A stretch of 64,000 nucleotides of DNA from Mixophyes australis (lineage: Eukaryota > Chordata > Amphibia > Anura > Limnodynastidae), in NCBI GenBank assembly GCA_036250195.1, contig JAVHZZ010000011.1, positions 56,642,011 to 56,706,010 on the forward strand. The letters are read 5' to 3'. Of this stretch, positions 1-11,646 are shown piece after piece (positions within the stretch are counted from its first letter, which is position 1; each line of letters begins with the position of its first letter). Under the pieces are notes generated by a model. The model saw only the letters and a list, made by a program, of their open reading frames with translations, was not told the origin of the DNA and did no database searches. A program made the position numbers and the translations under genes.

Positions 1-359
1 CCAAAAACAACGCTTTTTTGCATTACTGTCTCAATTTCTCTTAGAAACAATGAACTACATCAATAATTTTACATAATTCTTGTTTCTCATGACATTTCTA
101 ACATTGCCCACAATTATGAATTTTCTAAGTCTTTCTGAGCAGGAGAAATCGCAAAACATAGTCATTTCTTCATTGCCGTACAAAAACAACGCTTTTTTGC
201 ATTCCTGTCTCACTTTCTCTTAGAAACAATGATTTACATCAATCCTTTTACATAATTCTTGTTTCTCATGACATTTCTAACATTGCCCACAATTATCAAC
301 TTTCTAAGTCTTTCTGAGCAGGAGAAATCGCAAAACATAGTCATTTCTTCATTGCCGTC

Positions 360-378
360 CAAAAACAACGCTTTTTTG
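360..378. repeat. 6-bp inverted repeat around the T-run (example copy)
   Basis: Arms caaaaa (monomer 2-7) and tttttg (15-20) flank the loop caacgct, so the A-run and T-run at the start of each monomer could form a short hairpin, and as A/T tracts they are expected to bend DNA. Most monomer length changes occur in this T-run (7 or 8 T). The H-class change C11A falls in the loop. Confidence 0.5.
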
Positions 379-392
379 CATTCCTGTCTCAC

Positions 393-405
393 TTTCTCTT
401 AGAAA
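393..405. repeat. 13-bp dyad in each monomer (example copy)
   Basis: The sequence tttctcttagaaa has 5-base arms (tttct and agaaa) around ctt. It recurs once per monomer at monomer positions 35-47 and is intact in nearly all copies, including the divergent class A and K monomers; a visible exception is the monomer starting at 14334, where it reads tttcttttagaaa. A protein-binding or hairpin role is possible but nothing in the sequence proves it. Confidence 0.6.
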
Positions 406-537
406 CAATGATTTACATCAATCCTTTTACATAATTCTTGTTTCTCATGACATTTCTAACATTGCCCACAATTATCAACTTTCTAAGTCTTTCTGAGCAG
501 GAGAAATCGCAAAACATAGTCATTTCTTCATTGCCGT

Positions 538-3500
538 CCAAAAACAACGCTTTTTTGCATTCCTGTCTCACTTTCTCTTAGAAACAATGATTTACATCAA
601 TCCTTTTACATAATTCTTGTTTCTCATGACATTTCTAACATTGCCCACAATTCTCAACTTTCTAAGTCTTTCTGAGCAGGAGAAATCGCAAACATAGTCA
701 TTTCTTCATTGCCGTCCAAAAACAACGCTTTTTTTTGCATTCCTGTCTCACTTTCTCTTAGAAACAATGATTTACATCAATCCTTTTACATAATTCTTGT
801 TTCTCATAACATTTCTAACATTGCCCACAATTATCAACTTTCTAAGTCTTTCTGAGCAGGAGAAATTGCAAAACATAGTCATTTCTTCATTGCCGTACAA
901 AAACAACGCTTTTTTGCATTTGTGTCTCACTTTCTCTTAGAAACAATGATTTACTTCAATCCTTTTACATAATTCTTGTTTCTCATGACATTTCTAACAT
1001 TGCCCACAATTATCAACTTTCTAAGTCTTTCTGAGCAGGAGAAATCGCAAAACATAGTCATTTCTTCATTGCCGTCCAAAAACAACGCTTTTTTTGCATT
1101 CTTGTCTCAATTTCTCTTAGAAACAATGATTTACATCAATCCTTTTACATAATTCTTGTTTCTCATGACATTTCTAACATTGCCCACAATTATGAACTTT
1201 CTAAGTCTTTCTGAGCAGGAGAAATCGCAAAACATAGTCATTTCTTCATTGCCGTACAAAAACAACGCTTTTTTGCATTCCTGTTTCACTTTCTCTTAGA
1301 AACAATGATTTACATCAATCCTTTTACATAATTCTTGTTTCTCATGACATTTCTAACATTGCCCACAATTATCAACTTTCTAAGTCTTTCTGAGCAGGAG
1401 AAATCGCAAAACATAGTCATTTCTTCATTGCCGTACAAAAACAACGCTTTTTTGCAATACTGTCTCACTTTCTCTTAGAAACAATGATTTACATCAATCC
1501 TTTTACATAATTCTTGTTTCTCATGACATTTCTAACATTGCCCACAATTATCAACTTTCTAAGTCTTTCTGAGCAGGAGAAATCGCAAAACATAGTCATT
1601 TCTTTATTGCCGTCCAAAAACAAAGCTTTTTTGCATTCCTGTCTCACTTTCTCTTAGAAACAATGATTTACATCAATCCTTTTACATAATTCTTGTTTCT
1701 CATGACATTTCTAACATTGCCCACAATTATCAACTTTCTAAGTCTTTCTGAGCAGGAGAAATCGCAAAACATAGTCATTTCTTCATTGCCGTACAAAAAC
1801 AACGCTTTTTTGCATTCCTGTCTCACTTTCTCTTAGAAACAATGATTTACATCAATCCTTTTACATAATTCTTGTTTCTCATGACATTTCTAACATTGCC
1901 CACAATTATCAACTTTCTAAGTCTTTCTGAGCAGGAGAAATCGCAAAACATAGTCATTTCTTCATTGCCGTCCAAAAACAACGCTTTTTTGCATTCCTGT
2001 CTCACTTTCTCTTAGAAACAATGATTTACATCAATCCTTTTACATAATTCTTGTTTCTCATGACATTTCTAACATTGCCCACAATTATCAACTTTCTAAG
2101 TCTTTCAGAGCAGGAGAAATCGCAAAACATAGTCATTTCTTCATTGCCGTCCAAAAACAACGCTTTTTTGCATTCTTGTCTCAATTTCTCTTAGAAACAA
2201 TGATTTACATCAATCCTTTTACATAATTCTTGTTTCTCATGACATTTCTAACATTGCCCACAATTATCAACTTTCTAAGTCTTTCTGAGCAGGAGAAATC
2301 GCAAAACATAGTCATTTCTTCATTGCCGTCCAAAAACAACGCTTTTTTTGCATTCTTGTCTCAATTTCTCTTAGAAACAATGATTTACATCAATCCTTTT
2401 ACATAATTCTTGTTTCTCATGACATTTCTAACATTGCCCACAATTATCAACTTTCTAAGTCTTTCTGAGCAGGAGAAATCGCAAAACATAGTCATTTCTT
2501 CATTGCCGTACAAAAACAACGCTTTTTTGCATTCCTGTTTCACTTTCTCTTAGAAACAATGATTTACATCAATCCTTTTACATAATTCTTGTTTCTCATG
2601 ACATTTCTAACATTGCCCACAATTATCAACTTTCTAAGTCTTTCTGAGCAGGAGAAATCGCAAAACATAGTCATTTCTTCATTGCCGTACAAAAACAACG
2701 CTTTTTTGCAATACTGTCTCACTTTCTCTTAGAAACAATGATTTACATCAATCCTTTTACATAATTCTTGTTTCTCATGACATTTCTAACATTGCCCACA
2801 ATTATCAACTTTCTAAGTCTTTCTGAGCAGGAGAAATCGCAAAACATAGTCATTTCTTTATTGCCGTACAAAAACAACGCTTTTTTGCATTCCTGTTTCA
2901 CTTTCTCTTAGAAACAATGATTTACATCAATCCTTTTACATAATTCTTGTTTCTCATGACATTTCTAACATTGCCCACAATTATCAACTTTCTAAGTCTT
3001 TCTGAGCAGGAGAAATCGCAAAACATAGTCATTTCTTCATTGCCGTACAAAAACAACGCTTTTTTGCAATACTGTCTCACTTTCTCTTAGAAACAATGAT
3101 TTACATCAATCCTTTTACATAATTCTTGTTTCTCATGACATTTCTAACATTGCCCACAATTATCAACTTTCTAAGTCTTTCTGAGCAGGAGAAATCGCAA
3201 AACATAGTCATTTCTTTATTGCCGTCCAAAAACAAAGCTTTTTTGCATTCCTGTCTCACTTTCTCTTAGAAACAATGATTTACATCAATCCTTTTACATA
3301 ATTCTTGTTTCTCATGACATTTCTAACATTGCCCACAATTATCAACTTTCTAAGTCTTTCTGAGCAGGAGAAATCGCAAAACATAGTCATTTCTTCATTG
3401 CCGTACAAAAACAACGCTTTTTTGCATTCCTGTCTCACTTTCTCTTAGAAACAATGATTTACATCAATCCTTTTACATAATTCTTGTTTCTCATGACATT

Positions 3501-3941
3501 TCTAACATTGCCCACAATTATCAACTTTCTAAGTCTTTCTGAGCAGGAGAAATCGCAAAACATAGTCATTTCTTCATTGCCGTCCAAAAACAACGCTTTT
3601 TTGCATTCCTGTCTCACTTTCTCTTAGAAACAATGATTTACATCAATCCTTTTACATAATTCTTGTTTCTCATGACATTTCTAACATTGCCCACAATTAT
3701 CAACTTTCTAAGTCTTTCTGAGCAGGAGAAATCGCAAAACAGAGTCAGTTCTTCATTGCCGTCCAAAAACAACGCTTTTTTGCATTCCTGTCTCACTTTC
3801 TCTTAGAAACAATGATTTACATCAATCCTTTTACATAATTCTTGTTTCTCATGACATTTCTAACATTGCCCACAATTATCAACTTTATAAGTCTTTCTGA
3901 GCAGGAGAAATTGCAAAACATAGTCATTTCTTCATTGCCGT
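538..3941 (+). repeat. 19-monomer higher-order repeat, copy 1 (3404 bp)
   Basis: Monomer order: D, O (8 T, cataac), G, L with 7 T, U, K, H, plain, plain with T136A, L, L with 7 T, U, K, U, K, H, plain, plain with 'cagagtc', B. The same order starts again at 3942 with another D monomer. The 3404-bp spacing recurs exactly in the copies at 4839 and 8243. Base 3748 is G here where the matching base 8049 is T, a private change in this copy. Confidence 0.88.
1614..3225 (+). repeat. 9-monomer sub-repeat delimited by HindIII monomers
   Basis: Order H, plain, plain with T136A, L, L with 7 T, U, K, U, K; 1612 bp to the next H monomer. The U-K pair occurs twice in a row, which is the only difference from the 7-monomer form found at 25794. 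The same 9-mer occurs at 5915-7526, 9319-10930 and 24182-25793. Confidence 0.87.
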
Positions 3942-4838
3942 ACAAAAACAACGCTTTTTTGCATTCCTGTCTCACTTTCTCTTAGAAACAATGATTTACA
4001 TCAATCCTTTTACATAATTCTTGTTTCTCATGACATTTCTAACATTGCCCACAATTCTCAACTTTCTAAGTCTTTCTGAGCAGGAGAAATCGCAAACATA
4101 GTCATTTCTTCATTGCCGTCCAAAAACAACGCTTTTTTTTGCATTCCTGTCTCACTTTCTCTTAGAAACAATGATTTACATCAATCCTTTTACATAATTC
4201 TTGTTTCTCATAACATTTCTAACATTGCCCACAATTATCAACTTTCTAAGTCTTTCTGAGCAGGAGAAATTGCAAAACATAGTCATTTCTTCATTGCCGT
4301 ACAAAAACAACGCTTTTTTGCATTTGTGTCTCACTTTCTCTTAGAAACAATGATTTACTTCAATCCTTTTACATAATTCTTGTTTCTCATGACATTTCTA
4401 ACATTGCCCACAATTATCAACTTTCTAAGTCTTTCTGAGCAGGAGAAATCGCAAAACATAGTCATTTCTTCATTGCCGTCCAAAAACAACGCTTTTTTTG
4501 CATTCTTGTCTCAATTTCTCTTAGAAACAATGATTTACATCAATCCTTTTACATAATTCTTGTTTCTCATGACATTTCTAACATTGCCCACAATTATGAA
4601 CTTTCTAAGTCTTTCTGAGCAGGAGAAATCGCAAAACATAGTCATTTCTTCATTGCCGTACAAAAACAACGCTTTTTTGCATTCCTGTTTCACTTTCTCT
4701 TAGAAACAATGATTTACATCAATCCTTTTACATAATTCTTGTTTCTCATGACATTTCTAACATTGCCCACAATTATCAACTTTCTAAGTCTTTCTGAGCA
4801 GGAGAAATCGCAAAACATAGTCATTTCTTCATTGCCGT
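3942..4838 (+). repeat. Truncated 19-mer copy: five monomers (897 bp)
   Basis: Only D, O, G, L with 7 T and U are present before the next D monomer starts at 4839, so 14 monomers of the 19-mer are missing. The break falls on a monomer boundary in register. Together with the preceding full 19-mer it forms the 24-monomer block that was later duplicated. Confidence 0.85.
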
Positions 4839-7800
4839 CCAAAAACAACGCTTTTTTGCATTCCTGTCTCACTTTCTCTTAGAAACAATGATTTACATCA
4901 ATCCTTTTACATAATTCTTGTTTCTCATGACATTTCTAACATTGCCCACAATTCTCAACTTTCTAAGTCTTTCTGAGCAGGAGAAATCGCAAACATAGTC
5001 ATTTCTTCATTGCCGTCCAAAAACAACGCTTTTTTTTGCATTCCTGTCTCACTTTCTCTTAGAAACAATGATTTACATCAATCCTTTTACATAATTCTTG
5101 TTTCTCATAACATTTCTAACATTGCCCACAATTATCAACTTTCTAAGTCTTTCTGAGCAGGAGAAATTGCAAAACATAGTCATTTCTTCATTGCCGTACA
5201 AAAACAACGCTTTTTTGCATTTGTGTCTCACTTTCTCTTAGAAACAATGATTTACTTCAATCCTTTTACATAATTCTTGTTTCTCATGACATTTCTAACA
5301 TTGCCCACAATTATCAACTTTCTAAGTCTTTCTGAGCAGGAGAAATCGCAAAACATAGTCATTTCTTCATTGCCGTCCAAAAACAACGCTTTTTTTGCAT
5401 TCTTGTCTCAATTTCTCTTAGAAACAATGATTTACATCAATCCTTTTACATAATTCTTGTTTCTCATGACATTTCTAACATTGCCCACAATTATGAACTT
5501 TCTAAGTCTTTCTGAGCAGGAGAAATCGCAAAACATAGTCATTTCTTCATTGCCGTACAAAAACAACGCTTTTTTGCATTCCTGTTTCACTTTCTCTTAG
5601 AAACAATGATTTACATCAATCCTTTTACATAATTCTTGTTTCTCATGACATTTCTAACATTGCCCACAATTATCAACTTTCTAAGTCTTTCTGAGCAGGA
5701 GAAATCGCAAAACATAGTCATTTCTTCATTGCCGTACAAAAACAACGCTTTTTTGCAATACTGTCTCACTTTCTCTTAGAAACAATGATTTACATCAATC
5801 CTTTTACATAATTCTTGTTTCTCATGACATTTCTAACATTGCCCACAATTATCAACTTTCTAAGTCTTTCTGAGCAGGAGAAATCGCAAAACATAGTCAT
5901 TTCTTTATTGCCGTCCAAAAACAAAGCTTTTTTGCATTCCTGTCTCACTTTCTCTTAGAAACAATGATTTACATCAATCCTTTTACATAATTCTTGTTTC
6001 TCATGACATTTCTAACATTGCCCACAATTATCAACTTTCTAAGTCTTTCTGAGCAGGAGAAATCGCAAAACATAGTCATTTCTTCATTGCCGTACAAAAA
6101 CAACGCTTTTTTGCATTCCTGTCTCACTTTCTCTTAGAAACAATGATTTACATCAATCCTTTTACATAATTCTTGTTTCTCATGACATTTCTAACATTGC
6201 CCACAATTATCAACTTTCTAAGTCTTTCTGAGCAGGAGAAATCGCAAAACATAGTCATTTCTTCATTGCCGTCCAAAAACAACGCTTTTTTGCATTCCTG
6301 TCTCACTTTCTCTTAGAAACAATGATTTACATCAATCCTTTTACATAATTCTTGTTTCTCATGACATTTCTAACATTGCCCACAATTATCAACTTTCTAA
6401 GTCTTTCAGAGCAGGAGAAATCGCAAAACATAATCATTTCTTCATTGCCGTCCAAAAACAACGCTTTTTTGCATTCTTGTCTCAATTTCTCTTAGAAACA
6501 ATGATTTACATCAATCCTTTTACATAATTCTTGTTTCTCATGACATTTCTAACATTGCCCACAATTATCAACTTTCTAAGTCTTTCTGAGCAGGAGAAAT
6601 CGCAAAACATAGTCATTTCTTCATTGCCGTCCAAAAACAACGCTTTTTTTGCATTCTTGTCTCAATTTCTCTTAGAAACAATGATTTACATCAATCCTTT
6701 TACATAATTCTTGTTTCTCATGACATTTCTAACATTGCCCACAATTATCAACTTTCTAAGTCTTTCTGAGCAGGAGAAATCGCAAAACATAGTCATTTCT
6801 TCATTGCCGTACAAAAACAACGCTTTTTTGCATTCCTGTTTCACTTTCTCTTAGAAACAATGATTTACATCAATCCTTTTACATAATTCTTGTTTCTCAT
6901 GACATTTCTAACATTGCCCACAATTATCAACTTTCTAAGTCTTTCTGAGCAGGAGAAATCGCAAAACATAGTCATTTCTTCATTGCCGTACAAAAACAAC
7001 GCTTTTTTGCAATACTGTCTCACTTTCTCTTAGAAACAATGATTTACATCAATCCTTTTACATAATTCTTGTTTCTCATGACATTTCTAACATTGCCCAC
7101 AATTATCAACTTTCTAAGTCTTTCTGAGCAGGAGAAATCGCAAAACATAGTCATTTCTTTATTGCCGTACAAAAACAACGCTTTTTTGCATTCCTGTTTC
7201 ACTTTCTCTTAGAAACAATGATTTACATCAATCCTTTTACATAATTCTTGTTTCTCATGACATTTCTAACATTGCCCACAATTATCAACTTTCTAAGTCT
7301 TTCTGAGCAGGAGAAATCGCAAAACATAGTCATTTCTTCATTGCCGTACAAAAACAACGCTTTTTTGCAATACTGTCTCACTTTCTCTTAGAAACAATGA
7401 TTTACATCAATCCTTTTACATAATTCTTGTTTCTCATGACATTTCTAACATTGCCCACAATTATCAACTTTCTAAGTCTTTCTGAGCAGGAGAAATCGCA
7501 AAACATAGTCATTTCTTTATTGCCGTCCAAAAACAAAGCTTTTTTGCATTCCTGTCTCACTTTCTCTTAGAAACAATGATTTACATCAATCCTTTTACAT
7601 AATTCTTGTTTCTCATGACATTTCTAACATTGCCCACAATTATCAACTTTCTAAGTCTTTCTGAGCAGGAGAAATCGCAAAACATAGTCATTTCTTCATT
7701 GCCGTACAAAAACAACGCTTTTTTGCATTCCTGTCTCACTTTCTCTTAGAAACAATGATTTACATCAATCCTTTTACATAATTCTTGTTTCTCATGACAT

Positions 7801-8242
7801 TTCTAACATTGCCCACAATTATCAACTTTCTAAGTCTTTCTGAGCAGGAGAAATCGCAAAACATAGTCATTTCTTCATTGCCGTCCAAAAACAACGCTTT
7901 TTTGCATTCCTGTCTCACTTTCTCTTAGAAACAATGATTTACATCAATCCTTTTACATAATTCTTGTTTCTCATGACATTTCTAACATTGCCCACAATTA
8001 TCAACTTTCTAAGTCTTTCTGAGCAGGAGAAATCGCAAAACAGAGTCATTTCTTCATTGCCGTCCAAAAACAACGCTTTTTTGCATTCCTGTCTCACTTT
8101 CTCTTAGAAACAATGATTTACATCAATCCTTTTACATAATTCTTGTTTCTCATGACATTTCTAACATTGCCCACAATTATCAACTTTATAAGTCTTTCTG
8201 AGCAGGAGAAATTGCAAAACATAGTCATTTCTTCATTGCCGT
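4839..8242 (+). repeat. 19-monomer higher-order repeat, copy 2 (3404 bp)
   Basis: Same monomer order as 538-3941, displaced by 4301 bp. It has a private A at 6433 ('cataatcatt') where copy 1 has G at 2132. H monomers start at 5915 and 7527, matching 1614 and 3226 in copy 1. Confidence 0.88.
5915..7526 (+). repeat. 9-monomer sub-repeat (HindIII-delimited)
   Basis: Same order and 1612-bp length as 1614-3225. It lies inside the second 19-mer. Confidence 0.87.
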
Positions 8243-11200
8243 ACAAAAACAACGCTTTTTTGCATTCCTGTCTCACTTTCTCTTAGAAACAATGATTTAC
8301 ATCAATCCTTTTACATAATTCTTGTTTCTCATGACATTTCTAACATTGCCCACAATTCTCAACTTTCTAAGTCTTTCTGAGCAGGAGAAATCGCAAACAT
8401 AGTCATTTCTTCATTGCCGTCCAAAAACAACGCTTTTTTTTGCATTCCTGTCTCACTTTCTCTTAGAAACAATGATTTACATCAATCCTTTTACATAATT
8501 CTTGTTTCTCATAACATTTCTAACATTGCCCACAATTATCAACTTTCTAAGTCTTTCTGAGCAGGAGAAATTGCAAAACATAGTCATTTCTTCATTGCCG
8601 TACAAAAACAACGCTTTTTTGCATTTGTGTCTCACTTTCTCTTAGAAACAATGATTTACTTCAATCCTTTTACATAATTCTTGTTTCTCATGACATTTCT
8701 AACATTGCCCACAATTATCAACTTTCTAAGTCTTTCTGAGCAGGAGAAATCGCAAAACATAGTCATTTCTTCATTGCCGTCCAAAAACAACGCTTTTTTT
8801 GCATTCTTGTCTCAATTTCTCTTAGAAACAATGATTTACATCAATCCTTTTACATAATTCTTGTTTCTCATGACATTTCTAACATTGCCCACAATTATGA
8901 ACTTTCTAAGTCTTTCTGAGCAGGAGAAATCGCAAAACATAGTCATTTCTTCATTGCCGTACAAAAACAACGCTTTTTTGCATTCCTGTTTCACTTTCTC
9001 TTAGAAACAATGATTTACATCAATCCTTTTACATAATTCTTGTTTCTCATGACATTTCTAACATTGCCCACAATTATCAACTTTCTAAGTCTTTCTGAGC
9101 AGGAGAAATCGCAAAACATAGTCATTTCTTCATTGCCGTACAAAAACAACGCTTTTTTGCAATACTGTCTCACTTTCTCTTAGAAACAATGATTTACATC
9201 AATCCTTTTACATAATTCTTGTTTCTCATGACATTTCTAACATTGCCCACAATTATCAACTTTCTAAGTCTTTCTGAGCAGGAGAAATCGCAAAACATAG
9301 TCATTTCTTTATTGCCGTCCAAAAACAAAGCTTTTTTGCATTCCTGTCTCACTTTCTCTTAGAAACAATGATTTACATCAATCCTTTTACATAATTCTTG
9401 TTTCTCATGACATTTCTAACATTGCCCACAATTATCAACTTTCTAAGTCTTTCTGAGCAGGAGAAATCGCAAAACATAGTCATTTCTTCATTGCCGTACA
9501 AAAACAACGCTTTTTTGCATTCCTGTCTCACTTTCTCTTAGAAACAATGATTTACATCAATCCTTTTACATAATTCTTGTTTCTCATGACATTTCTAACA
9601 TTGCCCACAATTATCAACTTTCTAAGTCTTTCTGAGCAGGAGAAATCGCAAAACATAGTCATTTCTTCATTGCCGTCCAAAAACAACGCTTTTTTGCATT
9701 CCTGTCTCACTTTCTCTTAGAAACAATGATTTACATCAATCCTTTTACATAATTCTTGTTTCTCATGACATTTCTAACATTGCCCACAATTATCAACTTT
9801 CTAAGTCTTTCAGAGCAGGAGAAATCGCAAAACATAGTCATTTCTTCATTGCCGTCCAAAAACAACGCTTTTTTGCATTCTTGTCTCAATTTCTCTTAGA
9901 AACAATGATTTACATCAATCCTTTTACATAATTCTTGTTTCTCATGACATTTCTAACATTGCCCACAATTATCAACTTTCTAAGTCTTTCTGAGCAGGAG
10001 AAATCGCAAAACATAGTCATTTCTTCATTGCCGTCCAAAAACAACGCTTTTTTTGCATTCTTGTCTCAATTTCTCTTAGAAACAATGATTTACATCAATC
10101 CTTTTACATAATTCTTGTTTCTCATGACATTTCTAACATTGCCCACAATTATGAACTTTCTAAGTCTTTCTGAGCAGGAGAAATCGCAAAACATAGTCAT
10201 TTCTTCATTGCCGTACAAAAACAACGCTTTTTTGCATTCCTGTTTCACTTTCTCTTAGAAACAATGATTTACATCAATCCTTTTACATAATTCTTGTTTC
10301 TCATGACATTTCTAACATTGCCCACAATTATCAACTTTCTAAGTCTTTCTGAGCAGGAGAAATCGCAAAACATAGTCATTTCTTCATTGCCGTACAAAAA
10401 CAACGCTTTTTTGCAATACTGTCTCACTTTCTCTTAGAAACAATGATTTACATCAATCCTTTTACATAATTCTTGTTTCTCATGACATTTCTAACATTGC
10501 CCACAATTATCAACTTTCTAAGTCTTTCTGAGCAGGAGAAATCGCAAAACATAGTCATTTCTTTATTGCCGTACAAAAACAACGCTTTTTTGCATTCCTG
10601 TTTCACTTTCTCTTAGAAACAATGATTTACATCAATCCTTTTACATAATTCTTGTTTCTCATGACATTTCTAACATTGCCCACAATTATCAACTTTCTAA
10701 GTCTTTCTGAGCAGGAGAAATCGCAAAACATAGTCATTTCTTCATTGCCGTACAAAAACAACGCTTTTTTGCAATACTGTCTCACTTTCTCTTAGAAACA
10801 ATGATTTACATCAATCCTTTTACATAATTCTTGTTTCTCATGACATTTCTAACATTGCCCACAATTATCAACTTTCTAAGTCTTTCTGAGCAGGAGAAAT
10901 CGCAAAACATAGTCATTTCTTTATTGCCGTCCAAAAACAAAGCTTTTTTGCATTCCTGTCTCACTTTCTCTTAGAAACAATGATTTACATCAATCCTTTT
11001 ACATAATTCTTGTTTCTCATGACATTTCTAACATTGCCCACAATTATCAACTTTCTAAGTCTTTCTGAGCAGGAGAAATCGCAAAACATAGTCATTTCTT
11101 CATTGCCGTACAAAAACAACGCTTTTTTGCATTCCTGTCTCACTTTCTCTTAGAAACAATGATTTACATCAATCCTTTTACATAATTCTTGTTTCTCATG

Positions 11201-11646
11201 ACATTTCTAACATTGCCCACAATTATCAACTTTCTAAGTCTTTCTGAGCAGGAGAAATCGCAAAACATAGTCATTTCTTCATTGCCGTCCAAAAACAACG
11301 CTTTTTTGCATTCCTGTCTCACTTTCTCTTAGAAACAATGATTTACATCAATCCTTTTACATAATTCTTGTTTCTCATGACATTTCTAACATTGCCCACA
11401 ATTATCAACTTTCTAAGTCTTTCGGAGCAGGAGAAATCGCAAAACAGAGTCATTTCTTCATTGCCGTCCAAAAACAACGCTTTTTTGCATTCCTGTCTCA
11501 CTTTCTCTTAGAAACAATGATTTACATCAATCCTTTTACATAATTCTTGTTTCTCATGACATTTCTAACATTGCCCACAATTATCAACTTTATAAGTCTT
11601 TCTGAGCAGGAGAAATTGCAAAACATAGTCATTTCTTCATTGCCGT
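8243..11646 (+). repeat. 19-monomer higher-order repeat, copy 3 (3404 bp)
   Basis: Displaced by 3404 bp from copy 2. H monomers start at 9319 and 10931. It differs from copy 2 in carrying 'atgaac' in the 7-T L monomer starting at 10035, and 'cggagc' in the plain monomer before the last. After 11646 the order changes to class E monomers, so the 19-mer ends here. Confidence 0.85.
9319..10930 (+). repeat. 9-monomer sub-repeat (HindIII-delimited)
   Basis: Same order and 1612-bp length as 1614-3225, except that the 7-T L monomer reads 'atgaac' and not 'atcaac'. Confidence 0.87.

Larger units (their letters stand above)
1..537 (+). repeat. Left edge: one class-A and two plain monomers
   Basis: The first monomer is class A: it has 'cattactgtctcaat', 'gaactacatcaataatt' and 'atgaat'. 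Two plain monomers follow, one with A and one with C at position 1. The same order, followed by D, O and G monomers, recurs from 19168, so this edge and the 19.2-20.2 kb stretch share an origin. The array clearly continues to the left of the window. Confidence 0.85.
359..537 (+). repeat. Representative plain monomer (reference frame)
   Basis: This copy matches the commonest form and is used here as the reference. Composition is about 52 A, 43 C, 18 G and 66 T (34% GC, 61% pyrimidine on this strand). It has three CpG dinucleotides, at monomer positions 11-12, 150-151 and 177-178. Two short dyads are visible: caaaaa at 2-7 pairs with tttttg at 15-20 across a 7-base loop, and tttct at 35-39 pairs with agaaa at 43-47 across a 3-base loop. 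A TCATGA palindrome (BspHI site) lies at 87-92. Two internal stretches resemble each other, catttctaacattgccc at 93-109 and catttcttcattgccg at 163-178, which may be the trace of an older, shorter unit. No CENP-B box pattern is present. Confidence 0.9.
538..4838 (+). repeat. 24-monomer tandem duplication, left copy (4301 bp)
   Basis: Diagnostic variants at 538, 716, 1614, 3226 and 4120 reappear exactly 4301 bp later at 4839, 5017, 5915, 7527 and 8421. The correspondence starts at monomer 538 (the monomers at 359 and 4660 do not match) and holds through 4838. I noticed two substitutions between the copies (2132/6433 and 3748/8049). Confidence 0.88.
4839..9139 (+). repeat. 24-monomer tandem duplication, right copy (4301 bp)
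   Basis: Direct tandem copy of 538-4838. It ends with a U monomer at 8961-9139. From 9140 the array follows the 19-mer order instead (as at 5736) and does not start a third 24-mer. Confidence 0.88.
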
